A DNA stretch of 23,628 nucleotides. Origin: Fibrobacterota bacterium (GTDB taxonomy: Bacteria > Fibrobacterota > Fibrobacteria > UBA5070). The position numbers and the translations under genes are program-made. The notes under the pieces were generated by a model, which worked only from the letters and a program-made list of their open reading frames with translations, was not told the DNA's origin and did no database searches. How positions within the stretch are numbered: position 1 is the stretch's first letter; each line of letters starts with the position of its first letter. The stretch covers positions 1 to 23,628 of the forward strand of contig JADKBN010000014.1 in assembly GCA_016715065.1 (NCBI GenBank). Direction: 5' to 3'. Positions 1 to 7,637 of the stretch are shown in pieces.

Positions 1-1651
1 AAAAACGCCATGAACGATCCACCGCATAATTCAGGTTTTCGGCCATCCAGGTTTGGGTTCCAATCGTCACCGTCTTGTATGTCTGGCCGCCATAGGTCAG
101 GACTCCATAGTTGATCGACGGCATCCACGGAATCCTCGCGACCGTACTATCGATAGACATCGTAAAGGTCGCCAATTTGAAAGGACTTGTCGCCATGCCG
201 CTCTTCACGGCGATCGCAGCCAAGGTCAGGCTTGTGCTCACCGCCACCAAAGACGTGCACTGCTTCGAACGGATGGTTGGAATGGTTCCGTCAACGGTGT
301 AAAAGATGGACGCACCACTTGTGGTCGAGCTGATGGCTACCAGCTGACCGCTGGAAAATGATCCACCGGGTGGACTGAATACCGGAGCAGCTACCGTGTC
401 CACTGAAATCGAATACGCGGCCGAGCCGACATTACTTATCATCATTCCGGCTCTGAACGCGATCGCCTTCAATGTCTGCGTCTTGTTCACAGCAACGGGA
501 GAGGCATACTTCTTCGAGGACGTGGTCGGTGTGCTGCCGTTGGTTGTGTAGTAGATGATCGCGCCAGCGGTGGCCGAACTGATGGCCACCGATTGCGTGG
601 TGGAGTACGTCCCGCCCGCAGGACTGAATCCAGGCGTCGCTACCGTATCCACTGTTGATTGCGGCGCTGCACCCTGGATGCACCGCACACTAAATCCTTC
701 GGTCTTGCGAGGGCCATTTCCGGGGAAGTTTACGAATGCCGAACCGAGAATTTTGTTAATGGCGAACCCATCACCGATCTCACGCGAAGTCCAGAAATAA
801 GCGTTGCTACCAACGCCTTCGAATGCTCCGGATTCATTGCGTCCCCCTCCCGGAAGGGCGCGGAACCCATAAGCATCCCCTCCCTGGGCGAGCTCACCGG
901 AATAGCCAGCACCCGACCAACCACTCTTGGATTTGAGCCGCACGCCAGCCGTGGCATCCTCATCGCCATTCTTTTCCACGAGCATGGCCCACTCTGCATC
1001 GCTCGGAACATGCCAACCACTTGGGCAAACGCCTTGGCTCGAAACCGTCCCGCTCCATAGTATGGAGTTGTAGCTGACGTTCAGACCCATCACCGCCGCC
1101 CATTGGTACAAGCGCCCGTATTTGCTGCAGGAGTCGGTGGAATTCGCATAACACCAAGAACTGTCCACATTGAAATTCAGGTTTTCCGCCATCCAGGTTT
1201 GCGTCCCGATCGTCACGGTCTTGTAGGCTTGGCCGTCGCGCGCATCCGTCAGACTTCCATAGGTGATGCTGGCCGATGCGCCGCTGATCGTGTACGTCGC
1301 ACTCGACACCGTGCTCGATGTGTCGTTGCGCAGCGCGATCGCTTGGATGGTCCGGTTCGCGCTCACGGTGAACGCACCGGAGTACTTCATGGAGGACTTC
1401 GTCGGCTTCGAACCGTCGGTCGTGTAGTAGATGGCCGCACCGCTGGCGGCGGCAAGCGTCACCGACTGGGCTGCGGTGTAGGTGCCCCCCGCTGGGCTGA
1501 ATGCCGGGGCAGAAACGCTTGACGTGGCGGTCACGGGGGCGCTTCCGCCGTCGGAATTTGTCGGACTGTTGGCGCTGTCGCTATCGCACGAACTCAATAG
1601 CCCCATGGCGATCAAGGCCATGCAAAGCGGGATCAAAGGGAAGCGTTTCAT
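1..1651 (-). CDS. FISUMP-domain lipoprotein with chitobiase-type repeats (3' end outside window)
   Basis: An open frame runs from ATG at 1651 to the window edge, about 550 residues, with the C-terminus cut off. The start is supported by an AGGAG seven bases upstream. The N-terminus is a lipoprotein signal ending LLSSC, with Asp after the Cys. Three CHB_HEX (chitobiase/beta-hexosaminidase C-terminal) modules lie at about residues 50-115, 340-405 and 420-495, recognisable by IYYTTDGS/IFYTVDGT, PT and KAIA-type strands. A complete FISUMP domain spans about 131-328 (YGSLTDARDG, GTQTWMAENL, GWHVPSDAEW, YGFRALPGG, FSVRC), and a second begins near 514 and is truncated by the window. FISUMP domains are abundant in Fibrobacter; their biochemical role is not established, and a surface or envelope binding role is inference. 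It is the most downstream gene visible in the array. Confidence 0.9.
   Translation of the reverse strand, partial: MKRFPLIPLCMALIAMGLLSSCDSDSANSPTNSDGGSAPVTATSSVSAPAFSPAGGTYTAAQSVTLAAASGAAIYYTTDGSKPTKSSMKYSGAFTVSANRTIQAIALRNDTSSTVSSATYTISGASASITYGSLTDARDGQAYKTVTIGTQTWMAENLNFNVDSSWCYANSTDSCSKYGRLYQWAAVMGLNVSYNSILWSGTVSSQGVCPSGWHVPSDAEWAMLVEKNGDEDATAGVRLKSKSGWSGAGYSGELAQGGDAYGFRALPGGGRNESGAFEGVGSNAYFWTSREIGDGFAINKILGSAFVNFPGNGPRKTEGFSVRCIQGAAPQSTVDTVATPGFSPAGGTYSTTQSVAISSATAGAIIYYTTNGSTPTTSSKKYASPVAVNKTQTLKAIAFRAGMMISNVGSAAYSISVDTVAAPVFSPPGGSFSSGQLVAISSTTSGASIFYTVDGTIPTIRSKQCTSLVAVSTSLTLAAIAVKSGMATSPFKLATFTMSIDSTVARIPWMPSINYGVLTYGGQTYKTVTIGTQTWMAENLNYAVDRSWRF
1286..1350. repeat. Long direct repeat shared by neighbouring FISUMP genes, copy 1
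   Basis: This 65-bp stretch encodes the end of a CHB_HEX module. It matches 2426-2490 with three mismatches (at 1312, 1333 and 1345). The copies lie 1140 bp apart in the same orientation. Confidence 0.8.
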
Positions 1652-1771
1652 CGTGGGCTCCTGGATATCCTTGGATTGTTAAACTCTTGAAAGCGATCCG
1701 ACTTGGGTGCTGAAGATGGCACTGTGCTCCTCCCTCCAAGCCTTTGCGTATATGCGTTCAGACTCGGCTCC

Positions 1772-1801
1772 GCCCCGCCACCTAGTCCTTTAGGCAGCGG
1801 A
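1772..1801. repeat. 30-bp exact repeat spanning a FISUMP stop codon, copy 1
   Basis: The sequence is identical to 2914-2943. It covers the last codons, the TAG stop and about ten bases of 3' flank, so the identity extends beyond the coding sequence. Confidence 0.85.
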
Positions 1802-2797
1802 GACTGTACCCGACAGGCTTGTTTGTATTGAGACGATTCAGAGCGTCATCGTCCCAGCGCAGAGTGTAGAACCAGGCAATCTGAAAGTTCAATTCCGATG
1901 AACTCCAAAGCCGGCAAGCTCACCCGTCTCAAAGCAACAGCCGAATATATAGTCGAACCGCACACCCGCCGGGATGGCTCGGAAGCCGTAGTTATCAGAT
2001 CCATTCGCAACAGAATACCCAGCTTTCCACCAGCCATTGGAAGATTTCAGCTTCGCACCTGCATTGGATCCTCCGGCATAGGTTGCCAACTTACTCCACT
2101 CGGTATCGCTCGGAATGTGCCAGCTCGAGGGGCAGATCCCTTGGTGATTGAGTTGGATGTGGCTGGCGCAAACAGCCTTGTTGCAAGAGTCGGGGAGATT
2201 CATCGCGGCGGCCCACATGTATACCCGCCCATACTTCTTTCCACTATCCTGACTATTGTTCCTCCACCAAGAACTATCCACCTGGTAGTTCAGATTCTCC
2301 GCCATCCAAGTCTGCGTTCCAATTGTCACGGTCTTGTAGACCTGTCCGTCGCGGGCGTCGGTCAACGTCCCGTAGTCGGTGCTCGTACTCCCTGGAATCG
2401 GTCCGGGTGTGCCCCTGTTTGTTAGGATCGTGTACGTCGCACTCGACACCGCGCTCGATGTGTCGTTGCGCACCGCGATCGCTTTGATGGTTTCGGTCGC
2501 GCCAACCAAGATCGTCTCTATGTATTCCGTAGATGCTTTCGTCGGCGTGCTACCATCCGTCGTGTAGTAGATGGTCGCGCCGCTGGTGCTGCTGGAAAGA
2601 GTCACCGACAGGGCTGTGGTGTAGGTGGCTCCGGCCTGACTGAAGGTCGGGGCAGCCACGCTTGACGTACTGGGGATTGCGGCATCTCCACCGCCGTCGG
2701 AATTTGTCGGACTGTTTTCGGTGTTGCTGTCGCAGGAACTCAACAAGCCGAGCGTGAGCAACGCCATGCCGAGCTGGATCAGAGGGAAACGTTTCAT
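1782..2797 (-). CDS. FISUMP-domain lipoprotein, one frameshift near the C-terminus
   Basis: The start at 2797 is chosen over an upstream in-frame start because it gives a lipoprotein signal (MKRFPLIQ..., LLSSC) with an AGGAG just upstream, as in its neighbours. One CHB_HEX module (about residues 48-115) is followed by one FISUMP domain (YGTLTDARDG, GTQTWMAENL, WHIPSDTEW, YGFRAIPAG). The frame as read stops at 1889, just after LAGF. Shifting by one base in the AAA run at 1907-1909 restores the conserved WSSSE and continues to a canonical SLRCLKD ending with TAG at 1782-1784. This is therefore a single-base loss inside an otherwise perfect domain, either a sequencing error or a recent mutation. 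The intact protein would have about 339 residues. It is very similar to the next gene downstream over the signal peptide and CHB_HEX region. Confidence 0.87.
2426..2490. repeat. Long direct repeat shared by neighbouring FISUMP genes, copy 2
   Basis: This is the partner of 1286-1350 and lies at the equivalent place in the adjacent paralogue. The near-identity exceeds that of the flanking domain sequence, which fits recent duplication or gene conversion. Confidence 0.8.
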
Positions 2798-2913
2798 CGC
2801 GGACTCCTGGATGATTGATCTTTTAGAGGAGATCGGGTTTGGCATGGGCTTTTGAAGAAGGGGCTTCGTTTCCATCCCCAGTCTTGGAGATAGATGGTTT
2901 GATGCTCGACACG

Positions 2914-2943
2914 GCCCCGCCACCTAGTCCTTTAGGCAGCGGA
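2914..2943. repeat. 30-bp exact repeat spanning a FISUMP stop codon, copy 2
   Basis: This is the partner of 1772-1801, at the stop codon of the two-domain FISUMP gene. It is evidence that the array's genes share their 3' ends by duplication or conversion. Confidence 0.85.
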
Positions 2944-4525
2944 CGCTGAAGCCGTACTTCTTAAAGCTGTCGCCACGCACCAGGGATTCGAAGCCCGAGC
3001 CCAGGTCGATGCCCCTGGCGTAACCGGCGCGACTCTCCGATGAGCTCCAAAAGTAGGCGTATCTGCCCACGAGGCTGAAGAACCCATCTTTGTTGCGCGT
3101 GCCTTCCGGAAGGGCGCGGAAGCCATTGACATCCGTACCGTTGCCTGAATTGAGCCAGCCGCTGGTAGACTTGAGCTTCGTGCCTGCTTTGGACGAGTCA
3201 AGGAAGGTCGGAAGCATACTCCACTCGGCATCACTCGGAACGTGCCAGCCGCTCGGACAGATCCCCTGGCGAGGCAAGGCCCCGCTCCATAGCTCGGAAT
3301 TGTAGGCGCTATCCAACCCCATCACCGTCACCCAATTGTACAAACGACCGTATTTGCTGCACGAGTCCGCGCTGTTCTCGTAGCACCAAGAACTGTCAAC
3401 CTTGTAACTCAGATTCTCCGCCATCCAGGTCTGGGTACCGATCACCACCGTCTTGTAAATCTGTCCGTCGCGAGTATCCGTCAAAGTGCCGTAGCTGATG
3501 CTCGTATTCCATGGAATCGGTCCGGATACGTTTCCGCCAACCTGAATCGTATACACCGCAAACCCAACCGAACTCGTCGTCATCACGCTCTTCACCGCGA
3601 TCGCTTTCAGCGTCTTGCTTGCGCTCACCTGCACGGGAGAGGTGTACTTCGTCGAGGACGTCGTCGGCGTGCTGCCGTCGATCGTGTAGTAGATGGTCGC
3701 GCCACTTGTGCTCGAACTGAGCGTCACCGATTGCGTGGTCGAATACGTCCCGCCGGTCGGACTGAAGACAGGCACCACCACGGAACCCGCAGGCGCCTGC
3801 ACCACCGCGTCTTCGACGCAACGCAAGGAAAGGCCCTTGGCCTTCACGTCGGAAACGCGCATCACGGAGCCGCTCCCGATTCCAAGCATCCGAGACCAAG
3901 CGATCGCCGAAGAGAGATATTCGGACGTCGACCAGAAGTTGGCGGCGATGCCAGCATTCGCGAACGTCCCATCGGCGTTGTGGGTACCTCCGGGCAGAGC
4001 CCGGAAGCCATAGGCATCCGTCCCGTTGCCGGCGGTGAAATAACCGCCGGTGGCCATCAGCTTGGAGCCCGCCGATGCTTCACCGCCGATGAAAGTTGTG
4101 AGAATCGTCCATTCCGTATCGCTCGGCACATGCCATCCGTTGGGGCAAACACCCTGGATGCCACTTGGGTTTACCGCACTGGATGCGTGGCCCGCCACCG
4201 CTTCTGCCCAGGTGTACAGCCTTCCGTACTTCGCTCCGTTTTCCGAGCTGTTGTCGTACCACACGCCCACCAGCAAGGCGCTGGTGCCCATGTAGCTCAG
4301 GTTCTCCGCCATCCACGTCTGCGTGCCGATCTTCACCGTCTTGTAGGACTTGCCATCGCGCGCGTCCGTCAACGAGCCATAGGTGACGCTGGCGTTCCAT
4401 CCTGCCGTCGTGGATGTGCCGTTTCCTGGCATCTCCGGATTCGTCGAACTGGAACTGTCGCACGAGCCAAAAATCCCGATGGCGAGCACGGCCGTGGTGA
4501 GCGAGGTTGCGGTCGAACGCCTCAT
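2924..4525 (-). CDS. Two-domain FISUMP lipoprotein with central chitobiase-type module
   Basis: An intact 533-residue frame starts at ATG 4525, with a purine-rich AGGGGA just upstream. It has a lipoprotein signal (IGIFGSC, then Asp). Architecture: FISUMP 1 at about residues 47-237 (YGSLTDARDG, GTQTWMAENL, GWHVPSDTEW, YGFRALPGG, LSLRC), CHB_HEX at about 250-325 (IYYTIDGSTP), and FISUMP 2 at about 343-533 (YGTLTDTRDG, GTQTWMAENL, GWHVPSDAEW, YGFRALPEG, FSVRCLKD). The two FISUMP copies differ at many positions, so this is not a very recent internal duplication. It sits 126 bp upstream of the gene at 1782-2797 and 132 bp downstream of the next paralogue. It is likely a cell-envelope lipoprotein; substrate or partner is unknown. 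Confidence 0.93.
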   Translation of the reverse strand: MRRSTATSLTTAVLAIGIFGSCDSSSSTNPEMPGNGTSTTAGWNASVTYGSLTDARDGKSYKTVKIGTQTWMAENLSYMGTSALLVGVWYDNSSENGAKYGRLYTWAEAVAGHASSAVNPSGIQGVCPNGWHVPSDTEWTILTTFIGGEASAGSKLMATGGYFTAGNGTDAYGFRALPGGTHNADGTFANAGIAANFWSTSEYLSSAIAWSRMLGIGSGSVMRVSDVKAKGLSLRCVEDAVVQAPAGSVVVPVFSPTGGTYSTTQSVTLSSSTSGATIYYTIDGSTPTTSSTKYTSPVQVSASKTLKAIAVKSVMTTSSVGFAVYTIQVGGNVSGPIPWNTSISYGTLTDTRDGQIYKTVVIGTQTWMAENLSYKVDSSWCYENSADSCSKYGRLYNWVTVMGLDSAYNSELWSGALPRQGICPSGWHVPSDAEWSMLPTFLDSSKAGTKLKSTSGWLNSGNGTDVNGFRALPEGTRNKDGFFSLVGRYAYFWSSSESRAGYARGIDLGSGFESLVRGDSFKKYGFSVRCLKD

Positions 4526-4657
4526 CGTGATCCCCTAGTCATTCATGGAAAGGCAATATCGTGAAAAATGTCCTTGATTCATTCGGAGCAAGAGAACGGG
4601 GATCCAGAGACGCCCATCTCCACCCATCCCCACTCACAACAGGCAGGACTGCGAGTG

Positions 4658-5392
4658 TCAGTTTTGCAGACACCGCACCGAGAAGCCTGTGAATTTGCTG
4701 CCTTGGCTGTTGCTCTGAATGTCGGTATAATTGACGACCTTATACCAAGCGGATCCCGCATTTTCGGACTCTGAAGCCCACCAGAAAAACGTGAAGGATC
4801 CTGCGTTGTCGAACTTCCCCACTCCATAGCGGCTGCCCGCCGGAAGAACGCGGAACCCATATGCGTCCGTTCCTCTGTGAGCACCGAATTTCGAGCTTTC
4901 CCAACCATCCGTCGCCTTGAGCTTGATCCCTGCCGAATCACCTATGAAAGTGGTGAGAACTGTCCACTCGGCATCGTTTGGGATGTGCCAGCTGGCAGGG
5001 CAAACTCCCTGCCGTGGCAGGATCCCGCTCCATGATTTGGAATTGTAGCTGGCGTCCAGCCCCATTGCCCCTGCCCACTGGTAAAGTCGCCCATACTTCG
5101 CACACGAATCGGGGCTGTTGGCTTGACACCAGGAACTGTCCACTTTGAAATTCAAGTTTTGCGCCATCCACGTCTGCGTACCGATCTTCACCGTCCTGTA
5201 GACCTGGCCATCGCGGGGGTCCGTCAGTGAGCCGTAGCTGATGCTCGCATTCCACGGGATCGTGGAGGTTGGGAAATCCGCTACCTTTCCGTCGGAATTT
5301 GTCGAACCTTTCGCGACGTCACCATCGCACGAACTGAACACACCCATGGCGAGCAACGCGGTGCAAAGCAGGATCAAAGGCAGACGTCTCAT
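4658..5392 (-). CDS. Single-domain FISUMP lipoprotein
   Basis: An intact 244-residue frame starts at ATG 5392 with GGAG seven bases upstream. The lipoprotein signal ends GVFSSC, followed by Asp. A short Ser/Thr/Asn-rich linker leads into one FISUMP domain at about residues 50-244 (YGSLTDPRDG, GTQTWMAQNL, SWHIPNDAEW, YGFRVLPAG, FSVRCLQN). Unlike the other three array members it has no CHB_HEX module, so it is the minimal form of the family here. It is the first gene of the array in the direction of transcription. No convincing promoter was recognised in the sequence upstream. Confidence 0.92.
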   Translation of the reverse strand: MRRLPLILLCTALLAMGVFSSCDGDVAKGSTNSDGKVADFPTSTIPWNASISYGSLTDPRDGQVYRTVKIGTQTWMAQNLNFKVDSSWCQANSPDSCAKYGRLYQWAGAMGLDASYNSKSWSGILPRQGVCPASWHIPNDAEWTVLTTFIGDSAGIKLKATDGWESSKFGAHRGTDAYGFRVLPAGSRYGVGKFDNAGSFTFFWWASESENAGSAWYKVVNYTDIQSNSQGSKFTGFSVRCLQN

Positions 5393-5410
5393 CGTGATCT
5401 CCAGGGATTC

Positions 5411-5827
5411 TCATGGAATTGCGGACTCGTGGAAATCCTCCACAGGCCCTTTTGAGATGAATAACGGAATCTTGAAAACAGGTGTTTGTGCAAAATAGGC
5501 GAGGCCAAAAAGATACGGCAGCATAGCCGACAAAGGAAAATCGGGACCGATAATCTGTTGATATTGCAACACAAGAGAATCAACAGATCGGCTCACGTAT
5601 CCCGCTAATGTCACTTTGGCGACAATTCGCCGCCACTCCTGGATTGTGAAGTTCCATTCTGTCAATTGCGCATTTGATTGGCAAATCCCTCCGCGAATAT
5701 CCGGAACTGATGCAAAGTCTTGGTCGCATTTCGCCCCCCCCCTTATCTGCCGCCCGTCTGGCAAAGTCCTTAAAGCCGTAGAGACAGCCATCGCCCCCGT
5801 CTGATCAATTCGGAAGCGCGATTTCAT
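5411..5827 (-). CDS. Hypothetical protein containing a G9 homopolymer (weak)
   Basis: A frame of about 138 residues is open from ATG 5827 to 5411; a TTG start at 5857 is also possible. Near residue 30 the coding strand has nine consecutive G (plus-strand C9 at 5734-5742). The central segment (LTEWNFTIQEWRRIV) faintly recalls helical parts of c-type cytochrome domains, but there is no CxxCH haem motif, so I do not assign that family. No clear signal peptide or good ribosome binding site is seen. It lies between the FISUMP array and a divergently transcribed small lipoprotein. It could be a decayed gene or non-coding; confidence is low. Confidence 0.3.
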   Translation of the reverse strand: MKSRFRIDQTGAMAVSTALRTLPDGRQIRGGAKCDQDFASVPDIRGGICQSNAQLTEWNFTIQEWRRIVAKVTLAGYVSRSVDSLVLQYQQIIGPDFPLSAMLPYLFGLAYFAQTPVFKIPLFISKGPVEDFHESAIP

Positions 5828-5952
5828 TCGATGCCAGATATTGTCCGGGCTGTGCAACCTCTCCAGAAGGCGTTCGCCGTGGCTGCCCTAGGTATCTTTG
5901 GCCCACATCAGCCATTGCAGGTTCGCACCCAACACCTCGCAGGAAACCCCAG

Positions 5953-6502
5953 ATGCCCCGTTCCATTCCGCTCCTTTTGATCGTCGGCTTCTCCTTGGCC
6001 AGCCTCGGGTGCGAAGCCAGCAAGGCCGTGGACCCCACATCTTCCGCTCCGATCGACACTTCCAAGGCAACCAAAAACACGACCAAAGTCGTCACCGACC
6101 TTCAATCCCGGCACCTGCAGCCCGGAGATCAACACGATCGACTACCTCCGCGAACACTACCAGTTCTACGCGGTGACCACGAGCACGCGAAGCAACACGC
6201 ACGGCAATTTCATCATGACTGCCAATTCCCTGCATGCCGATGTCAGCTTGGAATTCCTCAAGGCCCCCGCGCCCGGCATCTACACCACCGTCGGGCGGGA
6301 AGCAAATTGGATCAAAGCTTCGGAAGTGATGATCAATGGGCAGTTTGGATCCCGGATGTACATGGCACTAGCAGGCGACACGTTGAGGGTGGAGGCCCTG
6401 CCCAACGGAAAGATCTCGGCCACCTTTTGCAGCCTCAAATTCTCGACGGAATCCACCTCGAAATCCGATTTCGCGACCGGCGGAAATCTGACGGAGCAGT
6501 GA
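5953..6502 (+). CDS. Small predicted lipoprotein of unknown function, one frameshift
   Basis: ATG 5953 follows AGGA at a suitable distance and begins a clear lipoprotein signal (MPRSIPLLL..., LASLGC), then a Ser/Thr/Lys linker. The first frame loses protein-like character near 6095-6100. In the next frame the sequence FNPGTCSPEINTIDYL leads into a coherent domain that ends in a stop at 6502 (TGGNLTEQ). The reconstructed product has about 183 residues. The mature part contains short hydrophobic and polar alternations suggestive of beta structure, and two cysteines. No family was recognised. It is convergent with the minus-strand fibre-like gene. Confidence 0.65.
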
Positions 6503-6612
6503 CTTGCGATCGGCGAACAGGCATCCCTGCAGCGATCTTCGGAGAATGTTGCCCGAAGCGATTCATCTTCCTCCAGCGAAGAACATCGAAAGCAATATGA
6601 GCACCGAATACG

Positions 6613-6630
6613 TGACCTTGAACAAGGTCA
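6613..6630. repeat. Perfect 18-bp palindrome in a convergent intergenic region
   Basis: The two 8-bp arms TGACCTTG and CAAGGTCA flank AA. A second small inverted repeat (CCGTT, loop GGGT, AACGG) follows at 6640-6653. The rest of 6503-6775 holds no gene I can support. The hairpins lie between convergent genes but lack a T tract, so a terminator role is only possible. Confidence 0.5.
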
Positions 6631-6775
6631 ATCTCGCCACCGTTGGGTAACGGAAAATTGTAAAACGGCGGAAAACCCGATTCCACAATTCCACATCGGG
6701 CCGTTTGTCCTTCCCGGCATACGAACGCAGATTCGGGAACAGACGCCCCGAAAGACGCTCTGCTCCCGGAACAGA

Positions 6776-7564
6776 TCAGTCCTTGGTTTCCAGCGTCTTG
6801 ATCCGCTTTTCCAGGCTGATGGTATGAAGCGTGAGTTCTTCCACCTTCTTGAGCAGGAGAAGATTCATCTTGGCGAGATCCAAACCGTCCTGCTCGATCT
6901 GCGCCGCGCTGGGCACATCCGGCAGATGCTTGTTGGCCTTGGCGTACGCCTCGACCTCGGACAAGGAAGCGAGCTTGTAGTCGGGCTCGAAAACATAGTC
7001 TGCGACGTCCGATGCCTTGATGGCGCCAGCGGCAGATCTAACCGATCCGGAAAATGTCGCGGAGGTGCCGGAAATCGGCTTGAAAGCTGTGATGTTGTCG
7101 GCCGTGGCGATGAGGATGTCGTCGTTGTTGATATCCAAGCCGACTTGCATCGTTCCATTGAGGTACGCACTGACTCCGGTCTTGGCGATGTAGAGGCCGT
7201 AGTTGGTCGCCTTCAAAGTGTCGACATCGCCGCCATAGATCGTTCCGATGGTTGTGGAACCGGCTCGATGCTGCAGGATCATTCCGCCCACCGACATTTT
7301 GGTGGCCGAAATGCCTCCTGATACCGCAAGGTCTTTCGTGAGGATTTTGGCGGAAAGCGCGGAGGCATCGACTTTGTTCTTCAGCGCCTCGGCAACCGCA
7401 TCCAGTGATGCCTGGCTCGCCTTCTTGCCCACCGAACTATCCACGTAGTGGAAATTCTTGTTCACCTCGTCGGCCTTGATGAGGTTCCCGGGAAAGAAGG
7501 TGACGGGAACGTCGGCGACCACCACCGAGGCGGAAAGCAGAGACAGAAAATAGGCGCGAGACAT
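6776..7564 (-). CDS. Exported phage-fibre-like protein with C-terminal coiled coil
   Basis: An intact 262-residue frame. ATG 7564 is preferred over a start 36 bases upstream because AGGAG lies eight bases before it and a signal peptide follows (MSRAYFLSLLSASVVVA). The middle is rich in Gly, Thr, Ser and Asn with short beta-type repeats, as in trimeric fibres. From about residue 186 the C-terminus (DYVFEPDYKLASLSEVEAYA, then KHLPDVPSA and a final Leu/Glu/Lys heptad helix) closely matches the terminal region common in Bacteroidetes/Fibrobacterota tail-fibre-like surface proteins. There it is thought to drive trimerisation; it lacks the usual S74 auto-protease motif as far as I can see. It is the last gene of the minus-strand cluster. 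Likely a surface or adhesive fibre. Confidence 0.82.
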   Translation of the reverse strand: MSRAYFLSLLSASVVVADVPVTFFPGNLIKADEVNKNFHYVDSSVGKKASQASLDAVAEALKNKVDASALSAKILTKDLAVSGGISATKMSVGGMILQHRAGSTTIGTIYGGDVDTLKATNYGLYIAKTGVSAYLNGTMQVGLDINNDDILIATADNITAFKPISGTSATFSGSVRSAAGAIKASDVADYVFEPDYKLASLSEVEAYAKANKHLPDVPSAAQIEQDGLDLAKMNLLLLKKVEELTLHTISLEKRIKTLETKD

Positions 7565-7606
7565 GGATGCACTCCTGTGAAAACGGATAAGCGGCTCCAA
7601 GAGTAC

Positions 7607-7630
7607 CTTTTCTCCCGCGCCGGAGAAGAG
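7607..7630 (-). terminator. Intra-cluster hairpin, possible weak terminator or attenuator
   Basis: CTTTTCTCC and GGAGAAGAG can pair over nine positions (one wobble) around a 6-base GC loop, between the stop at 7638 and the fibre-like gene. No U tract follows on the minus strand, so full termination is doubtful. Confidence 0.35.
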
Positions 7631-7637
7631 CGATCAC

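Noticed and set aside
3693..4564. Plus-strand frame of 277 codons over the two-domain FISUMP gene
   Set aside because: It is antisense to an intact gene with clear domains and has His/Arg-rich shadow composition.
1..5392. CRISPR-like or satellite repeats in the FISUMP array
   Set aside because: The repeats are kilobase-spaced, lie in coding sequence and reflect paralogous domains, not regularly spaced short repeats.
6598..6651. Short ATG-to-TAA frame (17 codons) downstream of the small lipoprotein
   Set aside because: No ribosome binding site, no recognisable peptide, and it overlaps the palindromes; chance is the simplest explanation.
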